The translations under genes were made by a program, and so were the position numbers. The notes beneath the pieces are model-generated. The model did no database searches. It saw only the letters and a list, made by a program, of their open reading frames with translations, and had not been told where the DNA came from. From Candidatus Gastranaerophilales bacterium (GTDB lineage Bacteria > Cyanobacteriota > Vampirovibrionia > Gastranaerophilales > Gastranaerophilaceae): a stretch of 64,000 nucleotides of DNA. Of the stretch, positions 42,096 through 52,289 are shown piece by piece. Where the stretch lies: NCBI GenBank assembly GCA_944323955.1, contig CALUUK010000003.1, positions 62,001-126,000 on the forward strand, written 5' to 3'. The first letter of the stretch is position 1, and every line of letters begins with the position of its first letter.

Positions 42096-43190
42096 TTATT
42101 TTATAAACTTACAGACTATAATTATATCACCTTTTAATAATTTAGTCGAGACCGCTTTTAAATTATTACATTTTGATATATATTCTCTGTTAAAACCTTT
42201 AACACAGCTTATGGCGGTATCATCGCCCATAATTTTCGGCGCAACAAACTGAATCAGTTCGTCAGCAAGTCTTTCTTCAATGAAGGATTTATTCATTGTT
42301 CCGCCGGATTCGACCAGTATACTCATTATGCCCTTATCATAAAGCATTCTAACCGCACTGTTAAGATTTATATATTCGTTTTTCAATGAACACTTTATAA
42401 TTTCTACATGTTCGGGATATTTTTTCATTCTTTCGTCAGATACATTTTCAGAGGTTACTATATAAACTTTTGTCCCGTCGTTATTATATACATTGCTGTC
42501 TTGCGGCGTTATAAGATTTTTATCAAAAATTATTCTGACAGGATTTCTCCCTCCGCGCATACGGCATGTTAAACGGGGATTATCATTAATAACGGTTGTT
42601 GAAGAAGTTAATACGGCATCATAATAATTCCTTAATTTATGAACCTCTCTCCATGATGCTTCATCCGTAATTTTTTCGGGTTTACCCGTTCTGCCTGCAA
42701 TTTTTCCGTCCAAGGTAGATGCCGTTTTTATTGTTATATAAGGCTTATTTTCTGTTTTGTTTTTAATAAAAATTTTATTAAGCTCAAAGCACTCCGGTTT
42801 CAAAACTCCCGTTATAACTTCAATACCCGCCTCTTTTAACTTTTTTATTCCTTTTCCCGCCACCAGAGGATTAGGATCTGTCATGCCCAGAATAACCCTT
42901 TTAATACCGCTTTCTATAATCAAATCCGTACAAGGAGGAGTTTTCCCCTGATGACAGCATGGTTCAAGGTTAACAATCAATGATTTTCCTCTGACATCAA
43001 TCGGAGAATTTAATATGGCATTTCTTTCCGCATGATTTTGACCGTATTTTTCATGCCTGCCCCGGGAAATTATATTAAAATCATCATCAAAAATAACGCA
43101 CCCCACAAGAGGATTAGGTGATACACTGCCACAGCTTTTTTTTGCCAGACTGAGACACTTTCTCATTAGCATTTCATATTTTTTTTGCAT
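42096..43190 (-). CDS. ribD: Bifunctional riboflavin deaminase/reductase RibD
   Basis: A 364-residue enzyme for steps two and three of riboflavin synthesis. The zinc deaminase domain has H53-A-E55 (QNHAERNAI) and PCCHQGKTPPC with C78 and C87. The reductase domain follows from about 145 (KPYITIKTASTLDGKIAGRT and SILVESGGTMNKSFIEE). Its ATG overlaps the stop of the upstream gene by one base. No FMN riboswitch is visible and no other rib genes are in the window. Confidence 0.95.
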   Translation of the reverse strand: MQKKYEMLMRKCLSLAKKSCGSVSPNPLVGCVIFDDDFNIISRGRHEKYGQNHAERNAILNSPIDVRGKSLIVNLEPCCHQGKTPPCTDLIIESGIKRVILGMTDPNPLVAGKGIKKLKEAGIEVITGVLKPECFELNKIFIKNKTENKPYITIKTASTLDGKIAGRTGKPEKITDEASWREVHKLRNYYDAVLTSSTTVINDNPRLTCRMRGGRNPVRIIFDKNLITPQDSNVYNNDGTKVYIVTSENVSDERMKKYPEHVEIIKCSLKNEYINLNSAVRMLYDKGIMSILVESGGTMNKSFIEERLADELIQFVAPKIMGDDTAISCVKGFNREYISKCNNLKAVSTKLLKGDIIIVCKFIK

Positions 43191-43792
43191 TATTTTACTT
43201 TCTTATAAAAAGCCTCTGTTATTATCTGAGAGTATTTCCCTTTTTCATTTGCGGAAATTATTATAAGATTTTTTCCGTTCTTAAGTTCCGCAACTCCGAC
43301 AATACCTTCCATATCTTTAACAGGAAGATTCGCTATTTCAATATTCAGTTTAACATAAGGAATTTGTTGTCCGAGTCCTTCAAATTCTCCGTGTTTTACT
43401 ACCTGTACCTTGTTAAATTTTACGGGTTTATATTTATATTTTTGAAGCGCATTTTCAATTTTTTCCTGAACATTTTCATCCGTTATATCCGCTTTTGTTA
43501 ATATATCTTCTTTTCTGGGCTCTATCATAACCATTTTTTGTGATGTTGCGTTATGTTCAGCCGCAATCATTCTGTTCTTAAGTATTTCAAAATTTGTAGC
43601 AATGGAATATTCATCATCTATATCAGATAAATCAACGATATCTTTTGTTTCGTCAAGAAGTTTTTCCTGAGATATTGAAGTTCTTTCCTCAATTTTATTT
43701 TTAATAAAATCAATAACTCCGAGATGTACAAGTCCGAAAAAAACAAGAATCAAAACGATTATTTTAATTATGAAACTTAAACAGCCTTTCAT
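43190..43792 (-). CDS. Membrane-anchored protein upstream of ribD, function unknown
   Basis: A 200-residue protein with one N-terminal membrane helix (LSFIIKIIVLILVFFGLVHL) and a soluble domain ending in strands such as VGVAELKNGKNLIIISANEK. The single helix and Lys/Glu-rich linker suggest the domain lies outside the cytoplasm. It is coupled to ribD by a TAATG junction, so the two are expressed together even if unrelated in role. No family recognised. Confidence 0.75.
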   Translation of the reverse strand: MKGCLSFIIKIIVLILVFFGLVHLGVIDFIKNKIEERTSISQEKLLDETKDIVDLSDIDDEYSIATNFEILKNRMIAAEHNATSQKMVMIEPRKEDILTKADITDENVQEKIENALQKYKYKPVKFNKVQVVKHGEFEGLGQQIPYVKLNIEIANLPVKDMEGIVGVAELKNGKNLIIISANEKGKYSQIITEAFYKKVK

Positions 43793-43851
43793 TAAAACTC
43801 CTTTATATTACATTGAATTATCGCTTAATTTATATTACATTAAGTATATAT

Positions 43852-46428
43852 ATGATAGATGAAGAAATCAAGAACGCAAATAGTTGTGATGTGGATATAG
43901 AACTTGCCACACCCATGTTTAAACAGTTCCTCGAGATAAAGAGGAAATACGGAGAAACTGTTTTATTATATCGCCTGGGTGATTTTTACGAGGGCTTTTT
44001 TGAAGATGCAATTTTATTTTCAAGAGAGCTCGGACTTACTTTAACCCACAAAGACGGCGGGAAAATAGGCAAAGTTCCTATGGCAGGAATACCCGTCAAA
44101 TCAATTAATACATATATCCCGAAACTTCTTGAAAAAAACTTTAAAGTTGCAGTCTGCGAGCAGCTTGAAGACCCGAAAGAAACAACGGATAAACTCGTAA
44201 AAAGAGATATAGTAAAAACCATAACAGCAGGTACAATAACAGAACTTAATCTTCTTGAACCGACAGGCAACAATTATCTTGCTGCGGTTATTGAGGTTAA
44301 TAATACTTTCGGACTTGCATACACCGATATTTCAACAGGAGAGTTTAAAGTTACAAAAGGTTCTTTAAATGATATTTTATCCGAACTTGCAAGAATAAAG
44401 CCTGCTGAAATACTTGCCCCCGTAAAGCAGCAGAAGGTATTACCGTTTCAAATCGTTCCGGATGAAAAAATCAATCTGCCCGATGAAATAACCTCAATAT
44501 ATCCGTGTACAAAAGTTTCAAACACCTATTTTGAAGAAAACCGTGCAATTGATAACATTAAACAACTTTTTAAAATCGTATCTCCGGAATCATTCGGCTA
44601 TAGTGAGTTTAAACCCGCTTTTTTTGCCGCAGGCGCAATTATTGAATACCTTACCGAAACACAAAAAGGAATTCTTCCTAAATTTGATACGATTATGCCG
44701 TATTCTCTGGATGAGTTCGTATCTTTGGATACAAATACCAGAAGAAATCTTGAATTAATACAAACATCAAAAGACAAGCAAAAATTCGGAAGTCTTTTAT
44801 GGGCAATAGATAAAGTTAAAACACCGATGGGTTCAAGACTTCTTAAAAATTGGCTTAATCAGCCCATTAAAAATACAGCCGAAATAAAGTGCCGCCAAGA
44901 TGCTGTTGAAGAGCTTATTAACAGTGCAAAAGACAGAATAAATCTTTCAAATTTGCTCTCAAGAGTGTGCGACATTGAACGCTTAAGCGTAAAACTAAGC
45001 AACGGAAGCATAAATCCCAGAGATTACATTGCGCTTAAAGAAACTTTATTTCTAATCCCGAATTTTGAAAGCGTTTTCAAAAATTTTAAAAATGATTATT
45101 TAAAGAATTTCACAACAAAAACAGAAGAATTGACCGACTTCGCGTCCGTTATAAACAGAACAATAAAAGATGATCCGCCTATTACGGTTAAAGACGGCGG
45201 AGTCATAAAAGAAAATGTCAGCGCGGAATTGGATTATTATAAACAACTGCTTACGGGCGGAGAAGAATGGCTTAATAACTTTGAAGAACAGGAAAAAGAA
45301 AAAACAGGTATTAAAAACCTGAGAGTAGCATATAACAGAAACTTCGGATATTTCATTGAAGTTACAAAGTCAAACCTTGCCCAAGTTCCTATGTATTACG
45401 TCAGAAAACAAACTCTAACAAACGCTGAAAGGTTTACAACAGAAGAGTTAAAAAAACATGAAAATGACGTATTATCTTCTCAATATAAGTCAATTGAAAT
45501 TGAACAAAAAATATTTGCGGATATGACCGAATATTCAAAATCATTTGTGGATATTCTTAAGGAAACCTCTCATTTTCTTGCAAAAGTCGATGTTTTATTA
45601 TCTTTTGCAAATGTGGCAATTGAATCAAATTATGTAAAACCCGAAATAACGGAATCAAATGAAATTTATATAAAAGACGGAAGACATCCCGTTGTGGAAA
45701 AAATTCTTCCCATGGGAGAGTATGTGCCTAATGATTTGAAACTTGTTGCGGATATTCATAATTATGAAGATACCCAGTTTATGATATTAACAGGGCCTAA
45801 TATGGCGGGAAAATCCACTTATATGAGACAAAACGCACTTATTGTTCTGTTGGCTCAAATAGGTTCATACGTCCCTGCAAGTTATGCCAGAATAGGCGTT
45901 GTTGATAAGATTTTTACCCGTGTGGGTGCCGTTGACGACTTGTCTTTGGGACAATCAACATTTATGGTTGAGATGAATGAAACCGCATATATTTTAAACA
46001 GTGCAACGGAAAAAAGTTTAATTCTGCTTGACGAAATAGGAAGAGGAACTTCTACATATGACGGTGTAGCAATTGCTTGGGCGGTAGCAGAACACATTGC
46101 AAAAAAAATAAAAGCAAGAACTATTTTTGCGACGCACTACCATGAATTAAATGTTATGCCAAAATCCATTGAGCAAATTAAAAACTACAGAATAACTTTA
46201 TCCGAAGAAAACGGTGAAATTCACTTCCTAAGAAAAGTTATTGAAGGTTCCGCAAGTAAAAGCTACGGTATTCAGGTTGCAAAAATGGCAGGACTTCCGG
46301 ATAGCGTTGTATCAAAAGCTCAAACACTTATGAATAAAATGCAAAAAGATTTATCAAAAGACCTGTCTTCAAGAAAATCAAAAAATTCACCGATAGACGT
46401 TCCCCAGCTTTCACTTACTTTTGAATAG
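43852..46428 (+). CDS. mutS: DNA mismatch repair protein MutS
   Basis: An 858-residue mismatch sensor. The mismatch-reading motif is GDFYEGFFEDA near residue 43, domain III and the clamp fill the middle, and the ATPase has GPNMAGKSTYMRQ, LDEIGRGTSTYDG and FATHYHEL. I chose the ATG giving MIDEEIKNANS; the frame is open to a TTG 13 codons earlier. No Shine-Dalgarno site precedes the ATG. No mutL is adjacent; a membrane glycosyltransferase gene and rimO follow within ten bases each. Confidence 0.96.
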   Translation: MIDEEIKNANSCDVDIELATPMFKQFLEIKRKYGETVLLYRLGDFYEGFFEDAILFSRELGLTLTHKDGGKIGKVPMAGIPVKSINTYIPKLLEKNFKVAVCEQLEDPKETTDKLVKRDIVKTITAGTITELNLLEPTGNNYLAAVIEVNNTFGLAYTDISTGEFKVTKGSLNDILSELARIKPAEILAPVKQQKVLPFQIVPDEKINLPDEITSIYPCTKVSNTYFEENRAIDNIKQLFKIVSPESFGYSEFKPAFFAAGAIIEYLTETQKGILPKFDTIMPYSLDEFVSLDTNTRRNLELIQTSKDKQKFGSLLWAIDKVKTPMGSRLLKNWLNQPIKNTAEIKCRQDAVEELINSAKDRINLSNLLSRVCDIERLSVKLSNGSINPRDYIALKETLFLIPNFESVFKNFKNDYLKNFTTKTEELTDFASVINRTIKDDPPITVKDGGVIKENVSAELDYYKQLLTGGEEWLNNFEEQEKEKTGIKNLRVAYNRNFGYFIEVTKSNLAQVPMYYVRKQTLTNAERFTTEELKKHENDVLSSQYKSIEIEQKIFADMTEYSKSFVDILKETSHFLAKVDVLLSFANVAIESNYVKPEITESNEIYIKDGRHPVVEKILPMGEYVPNDLKLVADIHNYEDTQFMILTGPNMAGKSTYMRQNALIVLLAQIGSYVPASYARIGVVDKIFTRVGAVDDLSLGQSTFMVEMNETAYILNSATEKSLILLDEIGRGTSTYDGVAIAWAVAEHIAKKIKARTIFATHYHELNVMPKSIEQIKNYRITLSEENGEIHFLRKVIEGSASKSYGIQVAKMAGLPDSVVSKAQTLMNKMQKDLSKDLSSRKSKNSPIDVPQLSLTFE

Positions 46429-46437
46429 GAAGCCGTT

Positions 46438-47952
46438 ATGCAGAAATTTTTAAAAACGGATATTTTCATTGTTTTACTTATATTTTTAATTTTTATTAGT
46501 ATTTTACCGTTTTTTTTCCTTCATCAGGGGCTTTTGACCGTTGACACGGGACGTGAGTTTTATATTTCTCAGCAGGTTTCAAACGGCGGAGTATTATATA
46601 AGGACATTTTTAATATATACGGGCCGTTTTCTTATCAGTTTAACGCGCTTTTATTCTTTATTTTCGGACAAAGCATAAACACGCTTTATATTGCAGGTAT
46701 TATTAATTCTTTCATTATCCTAACTGCAATATATTTACTGGCAAGAGAATTCTTAAACAAAAGTTTTTCTTTTATGATAACCGTTCTTACAATGTTTTCT
46801 CTTGTATTTTCAACATTTTTATTTAATTCAAACATAACATATTCTTTCGGTCTTATTTATGCTTTATCCGCTTTATTACTTTCAATTTTATTTTTAATAA
46901 AATATATTAAATCCGCTAAAGTAAATTTTGTATATCTTTCCTGTCTTTTTGCAGGACTGAGCATCTTAAATAAATATGAATTCATTTTATATCCGATTCT
47001 TTTAATATATACTTTCGGCCTTATAAAACCTATAGGTATAAAAAACGCAATAAAAGCAGTAGTTTGTTTTATAAGTATCCCTTTAATATCATTTTCAATT
47101 TTATTTTTTCAGGGACTGACAATTGAAGATATACAAACAGCGCTGAATTTAATGACGATTATGGCACAATCCGAAAGTATGAAACTTTTCTATTCCATAC
47201 ACGGTTGTTTTTTTGAACCGGCTTATTATTTAAAATTGATTTTAAATAATCCTTTATACACCGTTTTAGGACTCTTACCCGTTATAAATATTATCCTTTT
47301 TCTTGTATTTATAAAAAAAATATATCAAAATAAAGTTTTATTTGTATTCTGTATTGCATCAATACTTGCAGCTATAAAATTCACACTTTTTTTAGAAATT
47401 AATCATATGGGTGCATTTTTATTTCCTTTGTGTTTCTTAACCGCTTTTATTTTATCGGACAAGTTTTCAAACATTATAAGATATTTGCTTTTAACCTGTT
47501 TAATCTTATTTTTTGCATATTCCGATTTTGATTCGTTAAGATTAAAAACCCATTTGCTTGAGACACCAAAAGGCAATATATACACCTATTATAAAGATAA
47601 AATGATGATGCAGATACCGATTGATTATATAACTGAAAATTCAGAAAGCAACGATAAAGTGCTGGTTGTACCCGAAGGAGCTTTTATAAACTTTGCAACA
47701 GACAGAAAATCGGATAACACCTATCATAATCTGGTTCCCCTTTATTACAAAGATACATTCGGAGAAGAAGAAGTTCTTAAGCATTTTGAAACGGAAAATA
47801 TTATGAAATATATTATAATTCTGCCTTTGCCTACAGATGCATACGGAAGCCCCGATTTTTGCAGTTATGCTCATAATTTTTGTGAGATGATTAATACAAA
47901 ATATAATTTGGTAAAAGAAGAAAAGAATATCAAAATATTTGAAAGAAAATAA
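46438..47952 (+). CDS. GT39/ArnT-like membrane glycosyltransferase
   Basis: A 504-residue membrane protein with about ten helices and a C-terminal soluble domain. The first loop carries LTVDTGREFYISQQVSNGGV and LYKDIFNIYGPFSYQFNALL, with the acidic and aromatic pattern of GT-C enzymes that use lipid-linked sugars. It probably adds a sugar to a lipid, polymer or protein outside the membrane. The donor and acceptor cannot be told. It sits between mutS and rimO in a tight rightward run. Confidence 0.8.
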   Translation: MQKFLKTDIFIVLLIFLIFISILPFFFLHQGLLTVDTGREFYISQQVSNGGVLYKDIFNIYGPFSYQFNALLFFIFGQSINTLYIAGIINSFIILTAIYLLAREFLNKSFSFMITVLTMFSLVFSTFLFNSNITYSFGLIYALSALLLSILFLIKYIKSAKVNFVYLSCLFAGLSILNKYEFILYPILLIYTFGLIKPIGIKNAIKAVVCFISIPLISFSILFFQGLTIEDIQTALNLMTIMAQSESMKLFYSIHGCFFEPAYYLKLILNNPLYTVLGLLPVINIILFLVFIKKIYQNKVLFVFCIASILAAIKFTLFLEINHMGAFLFPLCFLTAFILSDKFSNIIRYLLLTCLILFFAYSDFDSLRLKTHLLETPKGNIYTYYKDKMMMQIPIDYITENSESNDKVLVVPEGAFINFATDRKSDNTYHNLVPLYYKDTFGEEEVLKHFETENIMKYIIILPLPTDAYGSPDFCSYAHNFCEMINTKYNLVKEEKNIKIFERK

Positions 47953-47955
47953 TAT

Positions 47956-49260
47956 ATGAGAAAAATTGCTTTAATAAATCACGGATGTGCAAAAAACCTC
48001 GTCGATTCGGAACTTATGCTCGGAAAACTTGCACAAAACGGTTATAGAATAACTTTAGATGATAATAATGCTGACATAGTTATTATAAATACCTGTTCTT
48101 TTATTCATGATGCGGAAAAAGAATCGGTAGCATCAATATTTGATATGATACAAAAAGGTAAAAAAATAATTATAACAGGATGTCTTTCCCAAAAATATCA
48201 AAAAGAACTGCAAGAACTAATTCCTGAAGCAGGCGCATTTTTAGGAACATCTGACATAGATAAAATTGTTGATACCGTAAAAAAAGTAACAAAAGACAAA
48301 ACAAAAATATACTCGGTAAATGAAAAACCTAATTATATATATCCCGAAGATATTGAACGCCAGCAAATAACAATGGGAGCAAGTTCTTATATAAAAATTG
48401 CGGAAGGCTGTAACTTCAAATGCGGGTATTGTATTATTCCGCAATTAAGAGGCCCTTATATTTCACGAAAGAAAGAAAATATTATAAAAGAAGCCCGAAA
48501 TCTGGCGAAAAAAGGGGTAAATGAAATTTGTCTTATTGCCCAGGACACAACAAGCTACGGCAAAGATATATATAAAAAACCTGCACTTACGGAACTTTTA
48601 AAAGAACTTAACGAAATTGAAGAATTAAGCTGGATAAGAATTTTATACACCTATCCTTCACTGCTTACAGATGAACTTTTACAAACAATAAATAAACTGG
48701 ATAAAGTTGTTAAATATATTGATGTTCCGCTTCAGCATGTCAGTAAGAATATGCTTGAACTTATGAACAGACCCGTTGAAGATTACAGAAAACTCATAAA
48801 AAGAATAAGGAAATTTATTCCCAATGCCGCAATAAGAACGACATTCATTGTAGGATATCCCGGTGAAACAGAAGATGATTTTAATGAACTATATAACTTC
48901 ATTAAAGAAATGAAACTGGACAGGGTCGGCGTTTTTGAGTTTTCAAAAGAAAAAAATACAAAAGCATATAAGTTAAAACCTCAGATAACCGCAAAAGTAA
49001 AAAAGCAACGCAAAAAGATTTTGATGGAATTGCAGCAAAAAATTTCTAAAGAAATCAATCAGAAATTGATAGGAACACAAATCGACTGCATAGCAGAATC
49101 AATATCCGAAGATGGAATAATAACGGCGAGGACATATAAAGATGCACCCGAGATCGACGGATTAATATTTATAAAAGCAGATGCTCCGGTTGAACCGGGT
49201 GATATAATTACCTGCAAAATAACAGGAGCAAATGAATATGATTTAACCGGTTCTTTATAG
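47956..49260 (+). CDS. rimO: Ribosomal protein S12 methylthiotransferase RimO
   Basis: A 434-residue radical-SAM enzyme that methylthiolates an aspartate of S12. The N-terminal domain has INHGCAKNLVDSELMLGKLA (C11) and INTCSF; the radical-SAM cluster is EGCNFKCGYCIIPQLRGPYI; a TRAM domain ends the protein. The HGCAKNLVDSE signature separates it from the tRNA enzyme MiaB. It lies three bases after the glycosyltransferase gene. Confidence 0.96.
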   Translation: MRKIALINHGCAKNLVDSELMLGKLAQNGYRITLDDNNADIVIINTCSFIHDAEKESVASIFDMIQKGKKIIITGCLSQKYQKELQELIPEAGAFLGTSDIDKIVDTVKKVTKDKTKIYSVNEKPNYIYPEDIERQQITMGASSYIKIAEGCNFKCGYCIIPQLRGPYISRKKENIIKEARNLAKKGVNEICLIAQDTTSYGKDIYKKPALTELLKELNEIEELSWIRILYTYPSLLTDELLQTINKLDKVVKYIDVPLQHVSKNMLELMNRPVEDYRKLIKRIRKFIPNAAIRTTFIVGYPGETEDDFNELYNFIKEMKLDRVGVFEFSKEKNTKAYKLKPQITAKVKKQRKKILMELQQKISKEINQKLIGTQIDCIAESISEDGIITARTYKDAPEIDGLIFIKADAPVEPGDIITCKITGANEYDLTGSL

Positions 49261-49265
49261 AACTT

Positions 49266-50879
49266 CTAATTTTTATATTTCTTTACTCTGCTGTCCAAAT
49301 CAGCTCGGGGGTTAGATTTTATCAAGCTGCGTATTACATCGTTTACTTTTTCCGTATCCTTATTTTTTCTGTATAAATAAGCAAGTTTAAGCGCAACTTC
49401 TATATTATCGGGATATCTTTTATTAATGTTGACAAGATTTAATAACGCTTTTTCTTTATTATTTGATTTCAGATTAATAAAAGTTTCCAGAACCAGAGCA
49501 TCGATGTCCGCATTATCAATCTTTCGTGCTTCTTTTATATATCTTGAAGCATTAGCATAATCTTTTGTTTTATAAAAATTAACAGAAATATTATATAAAA
49601 TAGCAAAATAATTTTGATTATTATCGCGGACAAAAGGTAACAAATTTTTCAAAATTGCATTCGAATGCCTGTAATATCTTTTTTCACCGTAGTTATTTGC
49701 AAGCTCAACCCATTTTGGAATATCCTGCGGATTATAATTAAGACTTTGCATTAGAAGTTTCATATCATAATCAATACCGCTGCCCGGAATAGAGATAATT
49801 GCATCGCCGTAGAATAAGTTTGAATATTCTTCGGGCAGCAGAGGGTCATTGATAACATCTGGAACCATTTTATATAAAAGAGTAATCGTATTAAAATCTC
49901 TTAAAGAAAAATCTTTGTCTGAAGCAGCCTTTGAAATATAATCACCCGACGAGTGCATAACATCATTTTCATCATAACTGTATCCTGCTATACCGAGTGC
50001 ATGACCTATTTGAGATTTAAGAACCGTCGCCAAACTCATGGGATTATCTTGTGCTTGTTTAATTTGCGATGCATTCAGAACTATTTCAACATAACTTAAA
50101 ATATTATCATTAATAACCGGAATTGTGACTGCACTGCGCTGCGTATCATTAGGATCAATTTCAGGCAGAACATCTGCCATAGAAATAACAATATCGGCAT
50201 CGGTAACGGTGTGAATTTCTTTAAACAAAACGGCTCCGTTAGTTAAAGCTGACCATGCAACAAATGCGCGTTTTAACTCATTTGCATAGAAAGGCGGCAC
50301 ATGAGCATTAATTGTATAAGTTATCGGGTTTTTATTGTTCCATCTGTATATAATCCCGTTATATATAACATTATCAACATAATTTGAGCCCATTAAATTA
50401 TCAATTTGCCTTCTTTGGGAAGATAATACTTTATACGCATATTCACTTGTTTCTTCCAGATCATCATATTGGGATATTTGATACAGGGCTTTTTGGCTTT
50501 CATAAGAAATCGGTTTTTTGGAAAGCGCAACAACCTGCAGATAAACATTATTTTCATTTTCGGGATTCATACTTTCCGCGATTTTCAAAAGCTGCAATGC
50601 TTTATCATATTCTTTTATTTCTATATATTTTTGTCCCTGATGCATAAGAAAATCCGCGGCAATACCGTTTTCTACCACATAATATCCGCCCAAAAGCAAT
50701 GCTGCCAAAATCAAAAAGAAAGTAACTTTGAACATTGCAAATCTTGCTCTTCGGGCTTTTTGTTCTTCTCTTCTTCTTTGTTCTTCAAGGAGCTTCTTCC
50801 TTCTTTGGCTGCGTTCCCTTCTTTCTTTTTGCACATTTCTATCCCTATCGGGCATATTTTTTCCTGAATGTTCTTCCAT
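49266..50879 (-). CDS. TPR protein with a degenerate matrixin-like protease domain
   Basis: A 537-residue protein. A charged cytoplasmic N-terminus (1-48) is followed by one membrane helix (49-70), a TPR at about 75-110, a matrixin-like domain at 185-315 and several TPRs to the end. The zinc site should read HEXXHXXGXXH, but here it is SQIGHALGIAG: S289, Q290, H293, G296 and G299 replace H, E, H, G and H. The Met-turn DVMHSS remains (M308). It is therefore probably a non-catalytic pseudoprotease on the outer side of the membrane. It precedes scpB, scpA and smc on the opposite end of the same strand. Confidence 0.78.
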   Translation of the reverse strand: MEEHSGKNMPDRDRNVQKERRERSQRRKKLLEEQRRREEQKARRARFAMFKVTFFLILAALLLGGYYVVENGIAADFLMHQGQKYIEIKEYDKALQLLKIAESMNPENENNVYLQVVALSKKPISYESQKALYQISQYDDLEETSEYAYKVLSSQRRQIDNLMGSNYVDNVIYNGIIYRWNNKNPITYTINAHVPPFYANELKRAFVAWSALTNGAVLFKEIHTVTDADIVISMADVLPEIDPNDTQRSAVTIPVINDNILSYVEIVLNASQIKQAQDNPMSLATVLKSQIGHALGIAGYSYDENDVMHSSGDYISKAASDKDFSLRDFNTITLLYKMVPDVINDPLLPEEYSNLFYGDAIISIPGSGIDYDMKLLMQSLNYNPQDIPKWVELANNYGEKRYYRHSNAILKNLLPFVRDNNQNYFAILYNISVNFYKTKDYANASRYIKEARKIDNADIDALVLETFINLKSNNKEKALLNLVNINKRYPDNIEVALKLAYLYRKNKDTEKVNDVIRSLIKSNPRADLDSRVKKYKN

Positions 50880-50891
50880 ATAAAAACCTTT

Positions 50892-51407
50892 TTATTTCTT
50901 TAATTCCAGTAATTCGGCAAGTCTTGTAGTTTCAACTTTCGATAAAATTTCTGAATTACCCTTCATTTTAAAATATTCCGCAAATTTAGGAGTGGTTTTA
51001 AGATTGAAAGAACGCCCGTTTTTATCTTTCTTTCTGCTTATAAGCCCTTTTGAAAGAAGCTCTTGTATGTGATCATATGCTCCCGAGCCTCTGAGTTCTT
51101 TCAATTCAGCCTGTCTTATCGGCTCTTTTAACGCAATTACGGTAAGTGTTTTCAAAACTGCATTTGAAATATCGACGGGGCAGAGTTTTTCGACAATATC
51201 CATATACTCCGGTTTAACCTGAATAATATAGCCGTTTTCATCATCTATTTCTAAGGCGCCCTCCCGTGAGGAATAATCAAAAATCAAAGCAAGCATAGCC
51301 TCCTCAACTTCCTGCTCATCAGATTCAAGTATCTGTGCAATTTCTTTAATATCAACAGCCTTCCCTGTTACAAATAATACAGCTTCAATTCTTGATTTTA
51401 AGTCCAT
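50892..51407 (-). CDS. scpB: Segregation and condensation protein B
   Basis: A 171-residue winged-helix protein of the bacterial condensin. The start RIEAVLFVTGKAVDIKEIAQ and RQAELKELRGSGAYDHIQEL with KGLISRKKDKNGR are family signatures. It pairs with ScpA to bridge the SMC heads. It follows scpA by eight bases. Confidence 0.94.
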   Translation of the reverse strand: MDLKSRIEAVLFVTGKAVDIKEIAQILESDEQEVEEAMLALIFDYSSREGALEIDDENGYIIQVKPEYMDIVEKLCPVDISNAVLKTLTVIALKEPIRQAELKELRGSGAYDHIQELLSKGLISRKKDKNGRSFNLKTTPKFAEYFKMKGNSEILSKVETTRLAELLELKK

Positions 51408-51415
51408 ATTATCAC

Positions 51416-52279
51416 CTATGCCGTTTGCTCCTGCACATCTTTTTTTGACATTTGCCCTTTTACCACATATAAATCAGAGTAAAATTCTTTCTGTTCAATA
51501 TCAAATTCACTTTTTACCGACAGGAACAGAAGCGCAATATAAGCCGTTATCTTATCCAAGCCTAAAAGAGTTAATGTATTAAGTTCAACTTTTTCTTCCT
51601 TCTCAAATATTTTTGTAAGATTTTCCCTGAGAACTTTAACACTTGTTTCTATGTACTCCTCCTGAGCAAGATTAATGATGTCTTCATTAGACATATTTTT
51701 ATAGCTTTGCACTCGTCTTTTTGCACGCTCCAGCGAATTTTTCAAAGCCTGTTTCTTATCCAGTTCTTCATAAAATTCCAACTGTCTTATTAAATCTTTT
51801 AAAGTTACAATCCTGTTTCTGTTCAGTTTAACGCTCGTTCTTCTTTGAATAATATCTTCAATAGGAATTACGTTATCGGGTAAATTCTGATAATACATAT
51901 CATCCGAAAATCTTGAATCATCACTGTCGTCATATTCAGGATCTACAGGTGCTGCAGGCTCAAACTGCATAGGATCAATCCCAACCAATATATTAGATTT
52001 GAGCTTTAATAAAACAGCCAGAAAGAACAATGCCCTGCCGCTCAGACGCAAATTATTTGACTTGCTTTCCGATATATGAAGCATATATTTATCTGCAATA
52101 TCGGCTATATCAATATTCCAAGGGTCAATTTTCCCCTGTTTAGCCATCTGAACAAGAACTTCAATTCCATCAAGCTCATCAGACGGAGTATCCAGAATAG
52201 AATCTACCGTAAAACCGTTTGATAATGCTTCTTCTTGGCTGTGTATATAAAAATTTTCCGCGTCCTTTGGATTTAACAT
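51416..52279 (-). CDS. scpA: Segregation and condensation protein A
   Basis: A 287-residue kleisin. EVLVQMAKQGKIDPWNIDIA followed by DIADKYM is the N-terminal SMC-neck-binding part and the C-terminal winged helix (KITAYIALLFLSVKSEFDIE) binds the SMC head. The middle is acidic and flexible (DPEYDDSDDSRFSDDM). It lies between smc and scpB with ten and eight base gaps, so the three condensin genes form one operon. Confidence 0.93.
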   Translation of the reverse strand: MLNPKDAENFYIHSQEEALSNGFTVDSILDTPSDELDGIEVLVQMAKQGKIDPWNIDIADIADKYMLHISESKSNNLRLSGRALFFLAVLLKLKSNILVGIDPMQFEPAAPVDPEYDDSDDSRFSDDMYYQNLPDNVIPIEDIIQRRTSVKLNRNRIVTLKDLIRQLEFYEELDKKQALKNSLERAKRRVQSYKNMSNEDIINLAQEEYIETSVKVLRENLTKIFEKEEKVELNTLTLLGLDKITAYIALLFLSVKSEFDIEQKEFYSDLYVVKGQMSKKDVQEQTA

Positions 52280-52289
52280 TAACTATTCC

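Noticed and set aside
42000-43300. FMN riboswitch near ribD
   Set aside because: ribD is an internal operon gene and the upstream DNA lacks the conserved riboswitch helices.
50384-50929. Overlapping plus-strand frames of 60-130 residues
   Set aside because: They are Phe/Leu-rich antisense shadows of the TPR-pseudoprotease N-terminus.
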